Shown: positions 62,673-64,000 of the stretch, in pieces | Position numbering within the stretch: the stretch's first letter is position 1 | How the letters are laid out: every line of letters starts with the position of its first letter | Assembly: GCF_047302285.1 (NCBI RefSeq) | Contig: NZ_CP154845.1 | Location: 1,116,001 to 1,180,000, forward strand | Direction of reading: 5' to 3' | Length of the DNA stretch: 64,000 nt | Origin: Robertmurraya sp047302285 | GTDB taxonomy: Bacteria > Bacillota > Bacilli > Bacillales > Cytobacillaceae | Notes under the pieces: model-generated | What the model was told of the DNA's origin: nothing | What the model saw: only the letters and a program-made list of their open reading frames with translations | Databases searched by the model: none | Program-made: the position numbers and the translations under genes

Positions 62673-63251
62673 ATGGTAATGGTACAGCTAGGCTTTTATA
62701 TAAACAATGAATATTGTACAGGATGTAAAGCATGTGTAGTTGCTTGTAAAGATAAAAATGATCTTGAAGTTGGGGTCAACTATCGCCGAGTGTATGAACA
62801 TTCGGAAGGAGATTATGTCGAACGTGATGAAGCGTTCATACAAAATGTTCAATCCTTCTTCACTTCAATTTCGTGTAACCATTGTGAAAATCCTAAGTGT
62901 GTAGAAAATTGTCCTACAGGGGCAATGCACAAGCGTGAAGAGGATGGCGTTGTATTAGTTGACCATGAAAAATGTATCGGTTGCAAATACTGTATGTGGA
63001 ATTGTCCTTATGGAGCTCCACAATATAATGAAGTCATCGGTAAAATGACTAAATGTAATTTCTGTATTGATTTAATTGAGGTCGGTGAAAACCCAGTATG
63101 TGTTGGATCATGTCCTATGCGCGCCCTTGATTATGGACCAATTGAGGAGCTTCGAGAAAAATACGGAGATGTCAGCAATATTAAAGGTCTTCCAGACGCA
63201 TCTATTACCAATCCAAGTATAGTCATAGGTGCACATAGAAACGCAAAATAG
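62673..63251 (+). CDS. dmsB: DmsB-type ferredoxin subunit 3
   Basis: A 192-residue four-cluster ferredoxin for the third reductase. Groups are CTGCKACVVACKDKND, CNHCENPKCVENCPTGA, CIGCKYCMWNCPYGAP and CNFCIDLIEVGENPVCVGSC. It differs from DmsB1 and DmsB2 at many positions (for example KCVENC for GCVQGC). Start ATG 62673, or 62679 in the same frame. It is 18 bases before the dmsC3 start. Confidence 0.93.
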   Translation: MVMVQLGFYINNEYCTGCKACVVACKDKNDLEVGVNYRRVYEHSEGDYVERDEAFIQNVQSFFTSISCNHCENPKCVENCPTGAMHKREEDGVVLVDHEKCIGCKYCMWNCPYGAPQYNEVIGKMTKCNFCIDLIEVGENPVCVGSCPMRALDYGPIEELREKYGDVSNIKGLPDASITNPSIVIGAHRNAK

Positions 63252-63269
63252 ATAAAGGAGGTTATTCCT

Positions 63270-64000
63270 ATGCAAGAATGGGCATTGTTAATATTTACAG
63301 TTTGTCTGCAAATCGCCATCGGTGGAATTTTGACACTAGCAATTTTCTATAAAGGAATAAACAAATTAGGCGAAAAAACATCATTTAAAGCGATGCGAAT
63401 CCCATTAATCGTCATTGCAGCATTGTCGCTGGTTGGATTAATTGCTTCATTCGCCCACTTAGGAACACCGTCGCACGCCCTTAACTCGATTCGCAATCTA
63501 GGTTCTTCCTGGATGAGTCGAGAAATATTGGTGACAGGTTTGTTTATTGGAGCTGCGTGTGTAACAGCTGGACTGGCTCTCATTCAGAAAAAAGTCAATC
63601 ATTGGTTATTGATTGTATCAGCTCTCATCGGTTTAGTCGATATTTACTGTATGGCAATGATTTATTCGAATTCTTTAGTCAGCGGCTGGAATTCTGTTAA
63701 TACGTTTACATCCTTTTATGGAACGGCCTTCGTTCTAGGTCCGGTTCTAGTTGCGAGTTTATTAGCACCAGTACTAAAGGATAAGGCTCAAAGTTTAATT
63801 AAAAATGCCTTCTATATTTCTTTAGGAGGAATTGCCCTTCAATTAGTAGGGGTCGCCCTATTTGGTTCTGTTATGCCTGAGGTCAATATGATTGAAGGAA
63901 CGAATGCTTTAGCCTCACTAGCGGATTATCAAACAACGGTAGCGATTCGTTGGATTATTGAAGTAGTAGGTGTAGGATTCCTAGGATATCTTTCCGTGGC
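63270..64000 (+). CDS. dmsC: DmsC-type membrane anchor 3, 3' end cut by window
   Basis: The first 243 residues of a third dmsC copy; the window ends before the stop. Protein differences from copy 2 are few (Lys for Glu near residue 36, Leu for Met near 114, Asn for Ser near 133, Asn for Ser in SGWNS). DNA is a patchwork of copy-1-like and copy-2-like blocks. The leader GGAGGTTATTCCT before ATG 63270 is identical to that of copy 1. Confidence 0.93.
   Translation, partial: MQEWALLIFTVCLQIAIGGILTLAIFYKGINKLGEKTSFKAMRIPLIVIAALSLVGLIASFAHLGTPSHALNSIRNLGSSWMSREILVTGLFIGAACVTAGLALIQKKVNHWLLIVSALIGLVDIYCMAMIYSNSLVSGWNSVNTFTSFYGTAFVLGPVLVASLLAPVLKDKAQSLIKNAFYISLGGIALQLVGVALFGSVMPEVNMIEGTNALASLADYQTTVAIRWIIEVVGVGFLGYLSV

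Noticed and set aside
63347..63583. Minus-strand frames opposite dmsC (also 58446-58682)
   Set aside because: They recur only because dmsC itself is duplicated; they are antisense shadows without ribosome sites.
1..64000. tRNA, rRNA, CRISPR, insertion sequences, prophage
   Set aside because: No clover-leaf or rRNA-like stretch, no regular short repeats with spacers, and no transposase, integrase or phage gene was seen on reading both strands; a computed scan was not possible.

Overview
The window reads as a chromosome segment of a low-GC, endospore-forming Bacillaceae bacterium. The evidence is gene content and order typical of Bacillus: a yugI / pgi / yugN / yugO neighbourhood, a CsgA-like sporulation protein, YteA, a Spo0E-type phosphatase, an appDFABC-ordered oligopeptide transporter, a RocR/SigL-controlled rocD and strong AGGAGG-type ribosome sites. 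No tRNA, rRNA, CRISPR array, transposase or prophage gene was seen. Genus cannot be fixed from the sequence alone.

Layout. (1) 2-15298: a surface-glycan locus on the + strand. It holds five glycosyltransferases, a dTDP-3-amino-3,6-dideoxyhexose pathway (FdtA/QdtA-like, FdtB-like, RmlA, RmlB), a Wzx-type flippase, a heptose nucleotide pathway (GmhA, HldE-like, GmhB) with a GT9 heptosyltransferase, and a membrane-anchored GH39/PslG-like glycosidase. It looks like an S-layer or secondary cell-wall glycan locus. (2) 15299-25105: housekeeping genes: an S1-domain protein with a long structured leader, a sigma-54 activator and rocD with a SigL promoter and paired enhancer palindromes, an alcohol dehydrogenase, pgi, yugN, a K+ channel, YceI, a CsgA-like protein and YteA. 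(3) 25803-31757: an App/Opp-type peptide ABC transporter with hairpins inside the operon. (4) 32421-43583: a glycolate (or other 2-hydroxyacid) utilisation locus: FadR-type regulator, GlcE/F/D, malate synthase G, an FAH-family enzyme, an IclR regulator and a lactate/glycolate permease. It carries matched promoters with CodY-like boxes and tandem operators. (5) 43773-48034 on the - strand: a Spo0E-like phosphatase, then a cytoplasmic molybdopterin oxidoreductase with a four-cluster ferredoxin and a PucR/CdaR-type regulator. (6) 48269-64000 (runs off the end): three consecutive DMSO-reductase-type operons, each dmsD-A-B-C in order.

The most striking region is (6). Each of the three operons is preceded by the same regulatory block: a 15-bp palindrome centred near -40, a TATAAT box exactly 35 bp after the palindrome start, and a TGTGA-N6-TCACA palindrome exactly 23 bp after the TATAAT start. 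The three catalytic subunits, ferredoxins and chaperones are clearly diverged, but the three membrane anchors (DmsC) are almost identical in DNA and mosaic, as expected from gene conversion. Only the first operon begins with a radical-SAM gene, translationally coupled to the chaperone gene, and its catalytic subunit is the most divergent of the three. I infer a family of anaerobic respiratory reductases that share one type of quinol-oxidising anchor and one regulatory logic, with catalytic modules diversified for different terminal acceptors.
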